Shown here piece by piece: positions 19,431 through 26,565 of a DNA stretch of 37,471 nt. The notes beneath the pieces are model-generated. The model was not told the DNA's origin. It did not search any database and saw only the letters and a program-made list of their open reading frames with translations. The first letter of the stretch is position 1. Every line of letters starts with the position of its first letter. The position numbers were made by a program, and so were the translations under genes. Source of the DNA: an uncultured Alphaproteobacteria bacterium (GTDB lineage: Bacteria; Pseudomonadota; Alphaproteobacteria; HIMB59; GCA-002718135). The stretch spans positions 1 through 37,471 of the forward strand of contig CACEPG010000012.1 of NCBI GenBank assembly GCA_902561355.1, written 5' to 3'.

Positions 19431-19913
19431 TTAACCTACCGAATATTGAAAGTTTTGACTTGTAGGATTTATTTTTATTAATTTTGCACCATTTCTAATA
19501 TGATAATGAGTTGCCATTGGTGTTAATGGTGATAATGTCATTACACTATCTAGATGATTCTTTTCTTTCATATATCTTAAAAGCTCTTTCATAATTTTTT
19601 TACCAGCACCTTTTTTTAAAGACCACAAGGTATAAGCAATAGCTATTTTGCTTTCTCCCTCTTCAATGCTCATGAGCTCTAATTCTTTTATTGTGCTCGG
19701 TATTTCATTTGTAAAAGCAATACAAACAACCCCTTCAATTTCTGCATTAAATTTAAGACCAAACATTTTTCTTCCATTAGAGGTTCTAAATTCATTACTT
19801 AGATCAGGTCTTATTGGATCATCTTGAATATTTATTTCTTGTAATTCAACTAATTCTGCTTTTTTTATCCAATTAAAGAAATTAAAATTGTATTTATATT
19901 TGTTTAAGTTCAT
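19431..19913 (-). CDS. Predicted acyltransferase-like protein
   Basis: I do not recognise this 160-residue protein with certainty. The C-terminal half has a GNAT-like look: IAYTLWSLKKGAGKKIMKELLRYMKEK could be the acetyl-CoA loop and helix, followed by VMTLSPLTPMATHYHIRNGAKL, which resembles the end of malonyl-CoA decarboxylase-like GNAT proteins. The N terminus begins with basic and aromatic residues and no signal peptide. It converges on the dehydrogenase gene with an eight-base gap. Function is open. Confidence 0.5.
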   Translation of the reverse strand: MNLNKYKYNFNFFNWIKKAELVELQEINIQDDPIRPDLSNEFRTSNGRKMFGLKFNAEIEGVVCIAFTNEIPSTIKELELMSIEEGESKIAIAYTLWSLKKGAGKKIMKELLRYMKEKNHLDSVMTLSPLTPMATHYHIRNGAKLIKINPTSQNFQYSVG

Positions 19914-20019
19914 AAGATTAAAAATTTTGGAGTATGCTTTATCAATTATTTCTTAAAAAAAAACAGTAAAATTTAATTATTTTTATGATTCATTAAGATA
20001 TGATAAATACCATATATCA

Positions 20020-20415
20020 ATGAAAATATTATTTTTAGTTTTATTCTTATTTTTTTCATTTTCAGCTTTTGCAAACAAAGATTATACAAGTAAAAAATTA
20101 TTGTGTCCTACTTTACTTTGGGGATTTGATTTTGTTTCTTCTAATAAAGTAAAAGTTATTGATACAGATATTAATAATAAAACTAAAGTAACAGAATATT
20201 TATATAATACTGATTTAGAGTTATCTTATATTAATATATTTTTAAATGAAAATAATATAAGAGATAGAGTTTATTCTATTGAACTTAATACCCTAAGAGT
20301 TGATGTTTGGGCAATGACTGGAGGTGGTATTACAACAAGAGAGATGTTACCTTCAGGCTTTTGTGAATTTGTAAAAATGGAAAATATTTATCAATATATA
20401 GAAAACTTAAAATAA
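20020..20415 (+). CDS. Small exported protein of unknown function
   Basis: A 131-residue protein with a clear Sec signal peptide (MKILFLVLFLFFSFSAFA, cleavage likely after AFA). The mature part starts with DYTSKKLLC, then GFDFVSSNKVKVI, and has a second cysteine near the C terminus (GFCEFV). The order signal peptide, KK-x-x-C, GF-x-F-S, basic strand, late cysteine and final I/L-Y-I segment is shared with the protein at 27394-27861, so the two probably belong to one periplasmic family, perhaps a small beta-barrel with one disulfide. It stands alone, ahead of the metallopeptidase-like gene. Confidence 0.7.
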   Translation: MKILFLVLFLFFSFSAFANKDYTSKKLLCPTLLWGFDFVSSNKVKVIDTDINNKTKVTEYLYNTDLELSYINIFLNENNIRDRVYSIELNTLRVDVWAMTGGGITTREMLPSGFCEFVKMENIYQYIENLK

Positions 20416-20430
20416 CGAATGATTTCGTTA
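20413..20430. terminator. Hairpin at the end of the exported-protein gene
   Basis: TAACGAA and TTCGTTA pair perfectly around the four-base loop TGAT, followed by CCTTTCTT. The stem includes the stop codon. The T tract is weak, so a terminator is likely but not certain. Confidence 0.5.
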
Positions 20431-20485
20431 CCTTTCTTAAATTATATATGAATATGTAAAAATTAGATTAATGTTAGTTTTATAA

Positions 20486-21490
20486 ATGAAAAAATTCATA
20501 ACAATTTTTTTAATATTTATATTTTTTAGTGGAAAGGTTTTTTGTTTTGATGATGAAAAATATACATCAGATGGGGGATATAAAATTAAATCAACAAATA
20601 AACATTTTGTAAAAATTTCAGAGCAAAAAAATTTAACCTATAAGAATGAAGAAGATGATATTCCTGGAAGATATTTATATGATCAAGAGGATATTACAAA
20701 TGATTATCAAGTACATGTTATTTATATTTTAGCCTCTAATTCAGAAGATAAAAAATATGATGTAAATGGAACTATAGAAAAACTAGTATTAAGTGGAAAT
20801 GAATATTTAAAAAGCAAGACTGATGGTCAACAATTTAGATTGGATTTAACTAAAGATGGCAGACTAGATGTTAGTTTTATTAGAGTAGATAAAAAGAAAA
20901 AAAAAATTAATAGAATAGACAATGGAGCAGGATATTTTGCTGCTGAAGCAGTAAAGCATGGTTTTTATGATCCAAAAAAATTGTACGCAATTTTTTATCA
21001 AGATAAGTATCAACGTGAATGGGGACAGGTAGGAGATGCATTCTTTTATGGACCTAATGAAATGATTGAAATTGCTATGGGCGTTACTTTCTTAGGAGAA
21101 AATCCTGTAATGGAAGGCTTTCATCCTTATGTGCATGAATTAATTCATGTTCTTGGATTTGTTCAATTATGTGCACCAGGCACAGCAATTGATGATGATA
21201 AAGATTCAGCTTGGGGGATAAAAGATCATCTAAAATATGAGGATGATATAATGAGTGATAGAGGATCAGATTTAGATTACATGGATCGGTACGTAGATAA
21301 AAATCGTATAGAATATTATGACCATTCTATTCCTAATTGTGAAATGGATTTAAAAAAGAGTGCTTTTTTAGAACCTACTGAAAAAGATTTTCAATTACAA
21401 CCTAGATCTAAATCTTGCAAATTAACAAGATGGCAACCAGAGTACAATCATCAACGATCACTAGATTGTTTAGCAAGATTAAACTTTTAA
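20486..21490 (+). CDS. Exported HExxH-motif protein, possible zinc metallopeptidase
   Basis: A 334-residue protein with an N-terminal signal peptide (hydrophobic to about residue 20, ending KVFC, which might also be a lipobox-like cysteine). HELIHVLGF at residues 217-225 fits a zinc-binding HExxH helix followed by Gly, as in metzincin-like peptidases, but the third His expected in HExxHxxGxxH is absent: FVQ follows the Gly. Glu or Asp residues downstream (DDDKDSAWG, DDIMSD) could complete the site. The middle domain has no family I recognise. It lies just outside the array of ssrA-derived repeats. Confidence 0.65.
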   Translation: MKKFITIFLIFIFFSGKVFCFDDEKYTSDGGYKIKSTNKHFVKISEQKNLTYKNEEDDIPGRYLYDQEDITNDYQVHVIYILASNSEDKKYDVNGTIEKLVLSGNEYLKSKTDGQQFRLDLTKDGRLDVSFIRVDKKKKKINRIDNGAGYFAAEAVKHGFYDPKKLYAIFYQDKYQREWGQVGDAFFYGPNEMIEIAMGVTFLGENPVMEGFHPYVHELIHVLGFVQLCAPGTAIDDDKDSAWGIKDHLKYEDDIMSDRGSDLDYMDRYVDKNRIEYYDHSIPNCEMDLKKSAFLEPTEKDFQLQPRSKSCKLTRWQPEYNHQRSLDCLARLNF

Positions 21491-21518
21491 TTTTTTTTGT
21501 ATTGTCATGATTATATAT

Positions 21519-21540
21519 CGGACGTTCTATTGCTCGGTGC
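21519..21540 (+). repeat. ssrA-end core copy 1 (most diverged)
   Basis: Matches the ssrA-proximal core at 18 of 22 positions (starts CGGACGTTCTATTGCTCGG). It is followed by TGCTAAAA, like the copy at 25028. It marks the outer limit of the array; I found no copy further left. Confidence 0.75.
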
Positions 21541-21551
21541 TAAAAATATTT

Positions 21552-21776
21552 TTAACAACAGTTACAACGTTTATTTTCTTTGTTTTTTAGATCATTGTCA
21601 TTTTTGATCTCTTGGGACTCTTTACTTTTATCTTCAATTACTTTTTTTTCTTTTAAAATTTTATCTTCAAAATAATTATAAAGCGAAGTAAAGCCTAATT
21701 TAGATGCTTTTTTTTCTTCATAATCTCTTCGACCTTTAAGATTTTCAATTATTTTAATTATGTCTTGGTTTTGCAT
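21552..21776 (-). CDS. Small cysteine-ended hypothetical protein
   Basis: A 74-residue, highly charged protein with no family I recognise. It begins MQNQDIIKIIENLKGRRDYEEKK, then has a possible helical stretch and a lysine/glutamate-rich, probably coiled or disordered second half, and ends in CNCC. Its stop codon is 11 bases from the core copy at 21519, the same arrangement as the methyltransferase gene beside the copy at 25028. It is the only gene of its unit. No signal peptide is present. Confidence 0.55.
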   Translation of the reverse strand: MQNQDIIKIIENLKGRRDYEEKKASKLGFTSLYNYFEDKILKEKKVIEDKSKESQEIKNDNDLKNKENKRCNCC

Positions 21777-21836
21777 GAATACTAATTAATAAAAATTAAA
21801 AAATATTCAATAAAATATTCTTAATTAATAAATAAT

Positions 21837-21852
21837 GGGGCGTTCTGTTTCC
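21837..21852 (+). repeat. ssrA-end core copy 2 (left boundary, TTTCC type)
   Basis: GGGGCGTTCTGTT is identical to ssrA for 13 bases, then diverges to TCC. The copy at 26542 diverges at the same base and also reads TCC. The shared change suggests that the 13-base stretch is the crossover core and that the sequence to its right comes from the element. Confidence 0.8.
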
Positions 21853-21870
21853 TTATCAGTCTGCCCTATG

Positions 21871-21963
21871 TCGCAGAATATAACACATTTTTAAAAGTGT
21901 GTGCAAAAAGTGTGTGCATTGATTTGTTGTTTTTGATGATTTTGCGACTTCGGAGTGTCTGCT
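21871..21963 (+). other. Left-end box array, probable recombinase arm sites
   Basis: TCGCAG at 21871, AGTGTGTGCA at 21896 and 21909, TTTGCGACTT at 21941 and AGTGTCTGCT at 21954. The offsets from TCGCAG are 25, 38, 70 and 83 bases, identical to those of the array at 26566-26658, whose boxes read ACTCTATGCA. Short, spaced direct repeats beside an attachment core are typical of arm-type sites of tyrosine recombinases; that role is inferred. Confidence 0.6.
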
Positions 21964-21991
21964 TTTTCTAATTTGATATATAATTTTTTAG

Positions 21992-22819
21992 ATGAAATTT
22001 ACTTGCTTTAGTTGGAATACAGCAAAAAGATTAAAATATGCATATGAGCAAGTTAATTTAATTCAACAAAACAATCCAGACATTGTTGCCCTACAGGAAG
22101 TAATAAGTAGCACAAATAAAAAGTTCAAAAAATTACTTATATCGCAATATCCTTACATTGCTTCTAGTTTCGACCTTGTGGAAGATAAAAGTATATTAAT
22201 TAACAAAAGAATGTTTGGACAAATCATTGCGTCCAAGTTTCCCCTTCAACCAGAAAATCCCACCAAGTTAGATATACCGTGGCAAGAAAGAGTGCTGACG
22301 GTTAACATTCAACTCAATGGAAAGGAAATCACAATGCATACAACTCATATTCCACCAGGTTCACAGAATGGGTGGATCAAGATTGAAACATTGGAGGGTA
22401 TCTACAATCGTTTGAGTGCAACAAAGGATCAACTCAACATTCTCTGTGGTGATTTCAATGCACCCAAGGATGAGGATCCCAAAAGAGGAATGATTTCTTT
22501 TGCTCAGAGAATTAATGGCAAAGGAGAAGTGAAGATTAAATCAAGTTTTAGAGGAGGGGATGGGAATAGATGGGATAGAGGAGAGCGCAACATCATTCTG
22601 GAATTAGATAAACACGGAATGCAAGATAGTTTTAGAAGTTTGTATTCTTATCAGATACAAGAGTATAGTTGGCAGTTCAGACGAAAGGATAAAATACTGA
22701 AAAGACGATTTGACCACTTCTTTGCATCCAATCAATTTAAGGTTTTATCTGCAAAATATCTGCACAATCAAAAAAAGATTAGCGACCATTCACCAATGCT
22801 AGTAGAATACAAATTGTGA
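21992..22819 (+). CDS. Endonuclease/exonuclease/phosphatase (EEP) family protein
   Basis: Metal-dependent phosphoesterase fold shared by exonuclease III, DNase I and related enzymes. The 275-residue protein keeps the catalytic set: Asn9 (SWNTAK), Glu36 (LQEV), His119 (HTTHI), Asp154 and Asn156 (CGDFNAP), DHFF, and the final SDH at residues 264-266. There is no signal peptide, so it acts in the cytoplasm. DNA, RNA or a small molecule may be the substrate. It starts 28 bases after the left-end boxes and overlaps the next gene by four bases. Its composition differs from its neighbours: hand counts give 24 and 25 G+C in the 60-base lines at 22321 and 22441, against 17 at 23041. Confidence 0.85.
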   Translation: MKFTCFSWNTAKRLKYAYEQVNLIQQNNPDIVALQEVISSTNKKFKKLLISQYPYIASSFDLVEDKSILINKRMFGQIIASKFPLQPENPTKLDIPWQERVLTVNIQLNGKEITMHTTHIPPGSQNGWIKIETLEGIYNRLSATKDQLNILCGDFNAPKDEDPKRGMISFAQRINGKGEVKIKSSFRGGDGNRWDRGERNIILELDKHGMQDSFRSLYSYQIQEYSWQFRRKDKILKRRFDHFFASNQFKVLSAKYLHNQKKISDHSPMLVEYKL

Positions 22820-23397
22820 ATAGTAATTTTAAAAAAATAATTGATGACTTTTCAACTTGTATGAAAATAATCGATTCAGGAAGACCTCATCATGAACCAT
22901 ATAAACCTGGTATCGGTCCTCATCCAGAAACAAAAACGAATAAATTAGTTGTTGATCAAATGAGGAAACTTGATGGAGAATTCTATAGAAATGCAACAAC
23001 TGAAATTAAGTATCCAAATAGTAGAAATAAATGTGACTTAAAATTTGAGTTAAGCGACGAAACAATATTCTCAGAAGTAAAATTGATGAGAATTATGAGA
23101 GATAATGGTGATTTAGAGGATAATGCAATTAAAAACATACTATCTCCCTATCCAAAACAAAAAAGTGCAATTACAGATGGTATTAAACTCCTAGAAAGTA
23201 CTTTTGAAGGAACTTATTCAATAATTATTATTGGTTATGATAATGATGATTACCCTCTTATTACTATGATAGAATTTTTTGAATTATGCGCTAAAAAATT
23301 TATTACACTCTCAGAAAGATACATGTCTTCATTTGATGATTTAATACATCCAATTCATAAAAAAGGAAACATATTTGGTTGGATTGTTAATAAATGA
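22816..23397 (+). CDS. Putative PD-(D/E)xK-fold nuclease
   Basis: A 193-residue protein starting with GTG within the upstream stop (GTGA overlap). I do not recognise a named family. It has the pattern of a PD-(D/E)xK core: a helix with a conserved-looking Glu (GEFYRNATTEIKYPNS), Asp74 in KCDLKFEL, and Glu87-x-Lys89 in FSEVKLMRI on the next strand. HHEPYKPGIGPHPETKTNKL near the start may be a substrate-binding loop. A later strand, YSIIIIGYDND, would continue the sheet. It is translationally coupled to an EEP enzyme on one side and an HNH enzyme on the other, which strengthens the nuclease reading. The assignment is moderate only. Confidence 0.5.
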   Translation: MNSNFKKIIDDFSTCMKIIDSGRPHHEPYKPGIGPHPETKTNKLVVDQMRKLDGEFYRNATTEIKYPNSRNKCDLKFELSDETIFSEVKLMRIMRDNGDLEDNAIKNILSPYPKQKSAITDGIKLLESTFEGTYSIIIIGYDNDDYPLITMIEFFELCAKKFITLSERYMSSFDDLIHPIHKKGNIFGWIVNK

Positions 23398-24125
23398 AAA
23401 ATAGGTTTACTAGAAAAAGTAGAACGGAAAGAGATCATATCCCAAAAAAATTCAAAAAAGAAATTTATGAAAGAGATGGATATATTTGTGTTTATTGTAA
23501 AAGAAATTTAAATAATGAAAATGAAAAACCAACTTTGGATCATTTAATACCCATTTCTACTCATTCTGGTCTAAATGAAAAAACCAATTTTGTAACATCT
23601 TGTTTAAGTTGTAATCAAAAAAAAGCAAATATGTCTATTAAAGAATTTGCGGAACAAATTAATATAAAGTTAGAAGATTTACCAATAACTGGAGATTTAA
23701 TAATTGATAATACTGATTTACCTAAATCAATCAGACAGATAAGAAAAGAAGTGTTTGACAAAATAAGAAATGAAGAATTATTAATTGGAGGTAAACATTC
23801 TCAAAAGAAAATTGAAAAAAAATATAGGGAAAATTTGATCAATTCTAAATTAGGTCAAGAACTTAAAAATAAATTTCCATCATTACCTGGTCCCGTTAGG
23901 TCGATGATACCTGAAATTGAAACTATTGCTTCTAATAAAAATGATTTTAATTTGTTAGTTGAACTTGCTAAATCTGCGAATACAAGAAATCTAATAGGCA
24001 CAATAATAATAAAAAATTGCAATATAATGGATACATTAATTAATATTATAAAAAAAAGTAATGATAAATCATTAGTAAAAAGAATCAACTTTGCTATTAC
24101 AAGATACAAAAAAAACAGAAAATAA
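23394..24125 (+). CDS. HNH endonuclease
   Basis: The 243-residue protein has an N-terminal HNH domain at about residues 15-80: RDGYICVYCKR with Cys32 and Cys35, TLDHLIPIS with Asp49 and His50, Asn65 in TNFVTSC and the zinc-ribbon CxxCNxxKA at residues 70-78. This is the McrA/5-methylcytosine-restriction type of HNH domain. The remaining 160 residues are AT-rich and helical with no domain I recognise; they may recognise the target. It overlaps the gene before it by four bases and is the last gene of its operon. A restriction or anti-phage role is inferred from domain and context. Confidence 0.85.
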   Translation: MKNRFTRKSRTERDHIPKKFKKEIYERDGYICVYCKRNLNNENEKPTLDHLIPISTHSGLNEKTNFVTSCLSCNQKKANMSIKEFAEQINIKLEDLPITGDLIIDNTDLPKSIRQIRKEVFDKIRNEELLIGGKHSQKKIEKKYRENLINSKLGQELKNKFPSLPGPVRSMIPEIETIASNKNDFNLLVELAKSANTRNLIGTIIIKNCNIMDTLINIIKKSNDKSLVKRINFAITRYKKNRK

Positions 24126-24150
24126 ATTAAAAAAATATAAACAACTTTTT

Positions 24151-24234
24151 ATTCTAGTTGATCTATCGCCTAGAATGAAACTTTAGAGTGTGTGCAATAG
24201 TGTGTGCATCTAAAATTTACAAAAACAAGAGGAA
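24151..24234 (+). other. Right-end module of the three-nuclease unit
   Basis: A perfect seven-base inverted repeat ATTCTAG / CTAGAAT (24151-24176, loop 12) is followed by boxes AGTGTGTGCA at 24187 and 24199 and AAGAGGAA at 24227-24234. The second box starts 57 bases before the core at 24256 and AAGAGGAA ends 21 bases before it. Both distances are identical at the right ends before 26542 and 28017. The inverted repeat may end the nuclease transcript. Confidence 0.6.
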
Positions 24235-24255
24235 GCAAAGGGAATTTAAATAAAT

Positions 24256-24277
24256 GGGGCGTTCTGTTGCCCGGTGC
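24256..24277 (+). repeat. ssrA-end core copy 3 (perfect)
   Basis: Identical to the ssrA-proximal copy over all 22 bases, preceded by AAAT. It continues GTGAAC, as does the copy at 25709, so these two share a left-end type different from that at 21837 and 26542. Confidence 0.85.
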
Positions 24278-24293
24278 GTGAACTGGGCTACAT

Positions 24294-24311
24294 AAAAGTG
24301 CACTCACTTTT
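24294..24311. terminator. Hairpin upstream of the exported-protein gene
   Basis: AAAAGTG and CACTTTT pair perfectly around the loop CACT, giving an A-run/T-run hairpin that could terminate in either direction. It lies 26 bases before the next gene. Confidence 0.45.
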
Positions 24312-24337
24312 AGGGGAATTATGGTAATATCATTTTG

Positions 24338-24922
24338 ATGAAAAAACTTTTAGTGATTGTGGTTCTGGGCTTGATGTGGATTATTCCAGTATCAGCAAAT
24401 GAAAGATTTATTCCTTTAGAGCTATTCACTGGTGGTGAAATAAGAGAAGATACAGAAATTAAATTTACAAAAGCAAACAAAATATTTGGTGAAAAGAAAA
24501 GAAAAAAAATTGTTGGACCTGAGGATTGGAAAAATCCTCAAACTGGAGAAATAATAAAAGTTTATAAAAGAACAAGAGAAGGTCAAAGTGGATTAAAAAC
24601 ACAGTTATTTACAGTTACTAATGATGGACAGTGTATTGGAAGAGTTTGGGATAGTAGGCGCGGTGGAAGAGTAATAGAAAATGGATGTAAATTTCCTTTA
24701 GGGGTTTGGAAAGAAGGTGAGAGTAGATCATTTATAGGTTCTTCTAGCGGTAAGCCAAGAAAAATTGAATTAACAATTTTAAAATTAGGAAAAAAACCTA
24801 AAAGTAATGTTAAATTTAATTGGAAATTATACAATTTAAGTTCAGGTGAATTGATGGATGACAATGATTATACTTTTTCTCCTGGTAAGGCTATGACAAA
24901 GCTGAATGATAAAAAATTATAA
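24338..24922 (+). CDS. Exported protein of unknown function
   Basis: About 194 residues with a Sec signal peptide (MKKLLVIVVLGLMWIIPVSA, cleavage likely after VSA). ATG 24338 is preferred over TTG 24335. The mature part is basic, with KFTKANKIFGEKKRKKIV, then PEDWKNPQTGEIIKVYKRTREG, a pair of cysteines (DGQCIGRVWD and NGCKFPLG) and a Ser/Gly-rich loop GSSSGKPRK. The spacing suggests a periplasmic beta-rich domain with one disulfide, but I recognise no family. It is the only gene of its unit, reading toward ssrA. Confidence 0.65.
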   Translation: MKKLLVIVVLGLMWIIPVSANERFIPLELFTGGEIREDTEIKFTKANKIFGEKKRKKIVGPEDWKNPQTGEIIKVYKRTREGQSGLKTQLFTVTNDGQCIGRVWDSRRGGRVIENGCKFPLGVWKEGESRSFIGSSSGKPRKIELTILKLGKKPKSNVKFNWKLYNLSSGELMDDNDYTFSPGKAMTKLNDKKL

Positions 24923-25027
24923 AAATTTTTTCTAACTTTCTTGTCTCTAACTACACACATAGTGCAAGCACTAATAGAGCAACCATCGAAAGAACGAGAG
25001 AACGCTTATGAATCTTGAAAAGTTTAT

Positions 25028-25049
25028 GGGGCGTTCTGTTGCCTGGTGC
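25028..25049 (+). repeat. ssrA-end core copy 4
   Basis: 21 of 22 bases match the ssrA-proximal copy (GCCTGG for GCCCGG). The left side has no clear box array; a palindrome TAGTGC-AA-GCACTA lies at 24960-24973 and a degenerate GAGAGAA at 24996-25002. It is followed by TACTAAATT, similar to the copy at 21519. Confidence 0.85.
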
Positions 25050-25059
25050 TACTAAATTG

Positions 25060-25698
25060 TTACAATTTTTTACGAAATATACAAGCGATTATCTTAACTT
25101 CATTGTATGTTTTATTTATATTTTTATTATGGGCACTAAATTTTTCAAATATAGGATTAGAAATTAAATTTTTAATTTTAGAAAATTTTTCTTTGAAACC
25201 TTCTTTAATAAAAAATTTTGAATTAATGGATAAAACAAATAATCCCCCAGGTCTCACTATGCGTAAAAGTTCATCCAATGCATCAGGCCCAACATGTCCA
25301 TGAGTAAAAGTTCCAGCACTTACTGCAGCTCCTAAAGAATTGTCTTTTAAAGGAATTTTACTTGTTATATCTGCTTCTATCAAGGAAGAGTAACATTTTT
25401 TGAGTTTTGCTTGATGGAGCATTTCAGAAGAAATATCTATTCCAATTATCTCTTTTTTACTTTTTAAACTTATAAACTCTCCAACTAAACCAGTTCCTGC
25501 ACCTACATCAAGTATTGGAGTATCAGTATCTTTTGAATGCTTTATAAAAAAATTACTAATTTTTTTTGGTGAAAGATAACCAGAGTTAAAAGCAAAATCT
25601 TCATCATATGTTTGTGCCCATTTTTTATATAATTTAATTGAATCTTTAGGTGTTTTTAATGAATAGGCGTCAGCAAGTTTTATTTTTTTTTCAATCAT
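25060..25698 (-). CDS. Class I SAM-dependent methyltransferase
   Basis: A 212-residue protein with the Rossmann methyltransferase motifs: ILDVGAGTGLVGEF (motif I) near residue 63, EIIGIDISSEML (motif II, acidic residue binding the ribose), IEADITSKIPLKDNSLGAAVSAGTFTH and LLRIVRPGGLFVLSIN. YKKWAQTYDEDF at residues 24-35 is the usual lead helix of the UbiE/Williams-Beuren type. The substrate is unknown. The gene fills its unit almost exactly: ten bases separate each end from the flanking 22-base cores at 25028 and 25709, an arrangement like a gene cassette. Confidence 0.85.
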   Translation of the reverse strand: MIEKKIKLADAYSLKTPKDSIKLYKKWAQTYDEDFAFNSGYLSPKKISNFFIKHSKDTDTPILDVGAGTGLVGEFISLKSKKEIIGIDISSEMLHQAKLKKCYSSLIEADITSKIPLKDNSLGAAVSAGTFTHGHVGPDALDELLRIVRPGGLFVLSINSKFFIKEGFKEKFSKIKNLISNPIFEKFSAHNKNINKTYNEVKIIACIFRKKL

Positions 25699-25708
25699 AA
25701 TTTAGTAT

Positions 25709-25730
25709 GGGGCGTACTGTTGCTCGGTGC
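25709..25730 (+). repeat. ssrA-end core copy 5
   Basis: 20 of 22 bases match (GTACTG for GTTCTG, CTC for CCC). It is followed by GTGAACC, as at 24256. About 60 bases on, TGCGACTA occurs twice, 11 bases apart (25792 and 25803), recalling the TTTGCGACTT element of the other ends. Confidence 0.8.
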
Positions 25731-25833
25731 GTGAACCAAACTATCAGAAACTTGAAAATTTATAAACAAAAAATATAAAAATTTCTCTCAGTGCGACTAT
25801 ATTGCGACTAGAATATTTATGTTTAAGCAAGTT

Positions 25834-26403
25834 TTATGAAAAGAACGAACGCTTCTTTTTTTTGTCTTTTTCGATATTTGTAGTTTCTTCTTTTGGATCC
25901 TCTTTTTTTTCATCAGTCATTGATGAAATAGTATTTAACTTTCCGTGGTTTATTGTTTTTTTGAGATGTGAGATTTTGTCAACTAATTTTTGATCAGCTT
26001 TTGTACAATGTAAATCTGAATACACACTTGCCCCCTCTTCAACAGAAATTACGTCATATCTAAGGGTACCAACTACAGTAGCAGTTTTTTTTATTGTTGC
26101 TTTGCCATTGACTTGGATACCTCCACTCACTGATCCATGTATTTCAATATGATCACATGTAATTGGTCCAATAATTTCTGCAATAGCGCCAACGTAAATA
26201 ATTTTTGAGTGAATACTTGTCTCCACTTTTCCATATATTTCAATATAGTCAGTGTTAATATCAGAACCTTTAAAAGATGTTCCACTCCCAATAACCATTT
26301 TATTAGGATTATCTCCAACACGATCATTTTTACTTAAAAAAACTTGTTTACCTTCATCAACAGTGTTTTCAGTTAAAGTTTCTAATTTTGTTTTTTTATC
26401 CAT
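25834..26403 (-). CDS. Bactofilin family protein
   Basis: Bactofilins are small polymerising beta-helix cytoskeletal proteins. The 189-residue protein has a charged N-terminal tail of about 38 residues, the bactofilin core (VIGSGTSFKGSDI, IEIYGKVETSI, VGAIAEIIGPI, IEIHGSVSGGIQV, ATVVGTLRYDVISVEEGA) and a lysine-rich C-terminal tail ending KKKKRSFFS. Periodic V/I and G positions fit successive beta-helix turns. It is the only gene in its unit. In other bacteria such proteins organise cell-wall enzymes or polar structures; a mobile unit is an unusual place for one. Confidence 0.85.
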   Translation of the reverse strand: MDKKTKLETLTENTVDEGKQVFLSKNDRVGDNPNKMVIGSGTSFKGSDINTDYIEIYGKVETSIHSKIIYVGAIAEIIGPITCDHIEIHGSVSGGIQVNGKATIKKTATVVGTLRYDVISVEEGASVYSDLHCTKADQKLVDKISHLKKTINHGKLNTISSMTDEKKEDPKEETTNIEKDKKKKRSFFS

Positions 26404-26460
26404 ATATTTCCTATGCGCGTACTACCAAATAACGACGATTGCAATACCTCAATTAGGAAT

Positions 26461-26520
26461 TTTGCGTCCTCAGAGTGTGTGCTAAGTGTCTGCTCATTTT
26501 AAAATAAAAAATAAGAGGAA
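26461..26520 (+). other. Right-end module of the bactofilin unit
   Basis: TTTGCGTCCT at 26461, AGTGTGTGCT at 26474, AGTGTCTGCT at 26485 and ATAAGAGGAA at 26511-26520. The last box starts 57 bases before the core at 26542 and AAGAGGAA ends 21 bases before it, as at 24256 and 28017. Confidence 0.6.
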
Positions 26521-26541
26521 ATAAAGTTTATTTGATTAAAT

Positions 26542-26559
26542 GGGGCGTTCTGTTTCCCC
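26542..26559 (+). repeat. ssrA-end core copy 6 (left boundary, TTTCC type)
   Basis: The first 13 bases are identical to ssrA, then TCCCC. It diverges from ssrA at the same base as the copy at 21837. The 316-base gene-free stretch 26404-26719 consists of the right-end module, this core and the next left-end module. Confidence 0.8.
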
Positions 26560-26565
26560 AACACT

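Larger units (their letters stand above)
21837..24277 (+). mobile_element. Unit with matched ends carrying a three-nuclease operon
   Basis: About 2.4 kb bounded by core copies at 21837 and 24256. The left end has the TCGCAG / box / box / TTTGCGACTT-box module and the right end has two boxes and AAGAGGAA, both in the same orientation. Between them lies one operon of three overlapping genes. Both ends appear intact, so this could be a complete element lacking only a recombinase. Confidence 0.7.

Noticed and set aside
25046-25303. Plus-strand gene opposite the methyltransferase
   Set aside because: The methyltransferase motifs on the minus strand are unambiguous; the opposing frame is its shadow and begins inside the core repeat.
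25028-25730. Integron cassette array with attC sites
   Set aside because: The single-gene units look cassette-like, but the repeats match the end of ssrA, lack paired R'/R'' attC boxes and folding, and no integron integrase is seen.
24256-25730. Core copies as intrinsic terminators of neighbouring genes
   Set aside because: GGGC/GCCC can pair, but except at 28017 no T tract follows on the minus strand, and the copies match ssrA in loop and flanks, so common origin explains them better.
26127-26327. A second small minus-strand gene inside the bactofilin region
   Set aside because: It is an alternative frame of the bactofilin gene, without its own start signal or recognisable sequence.
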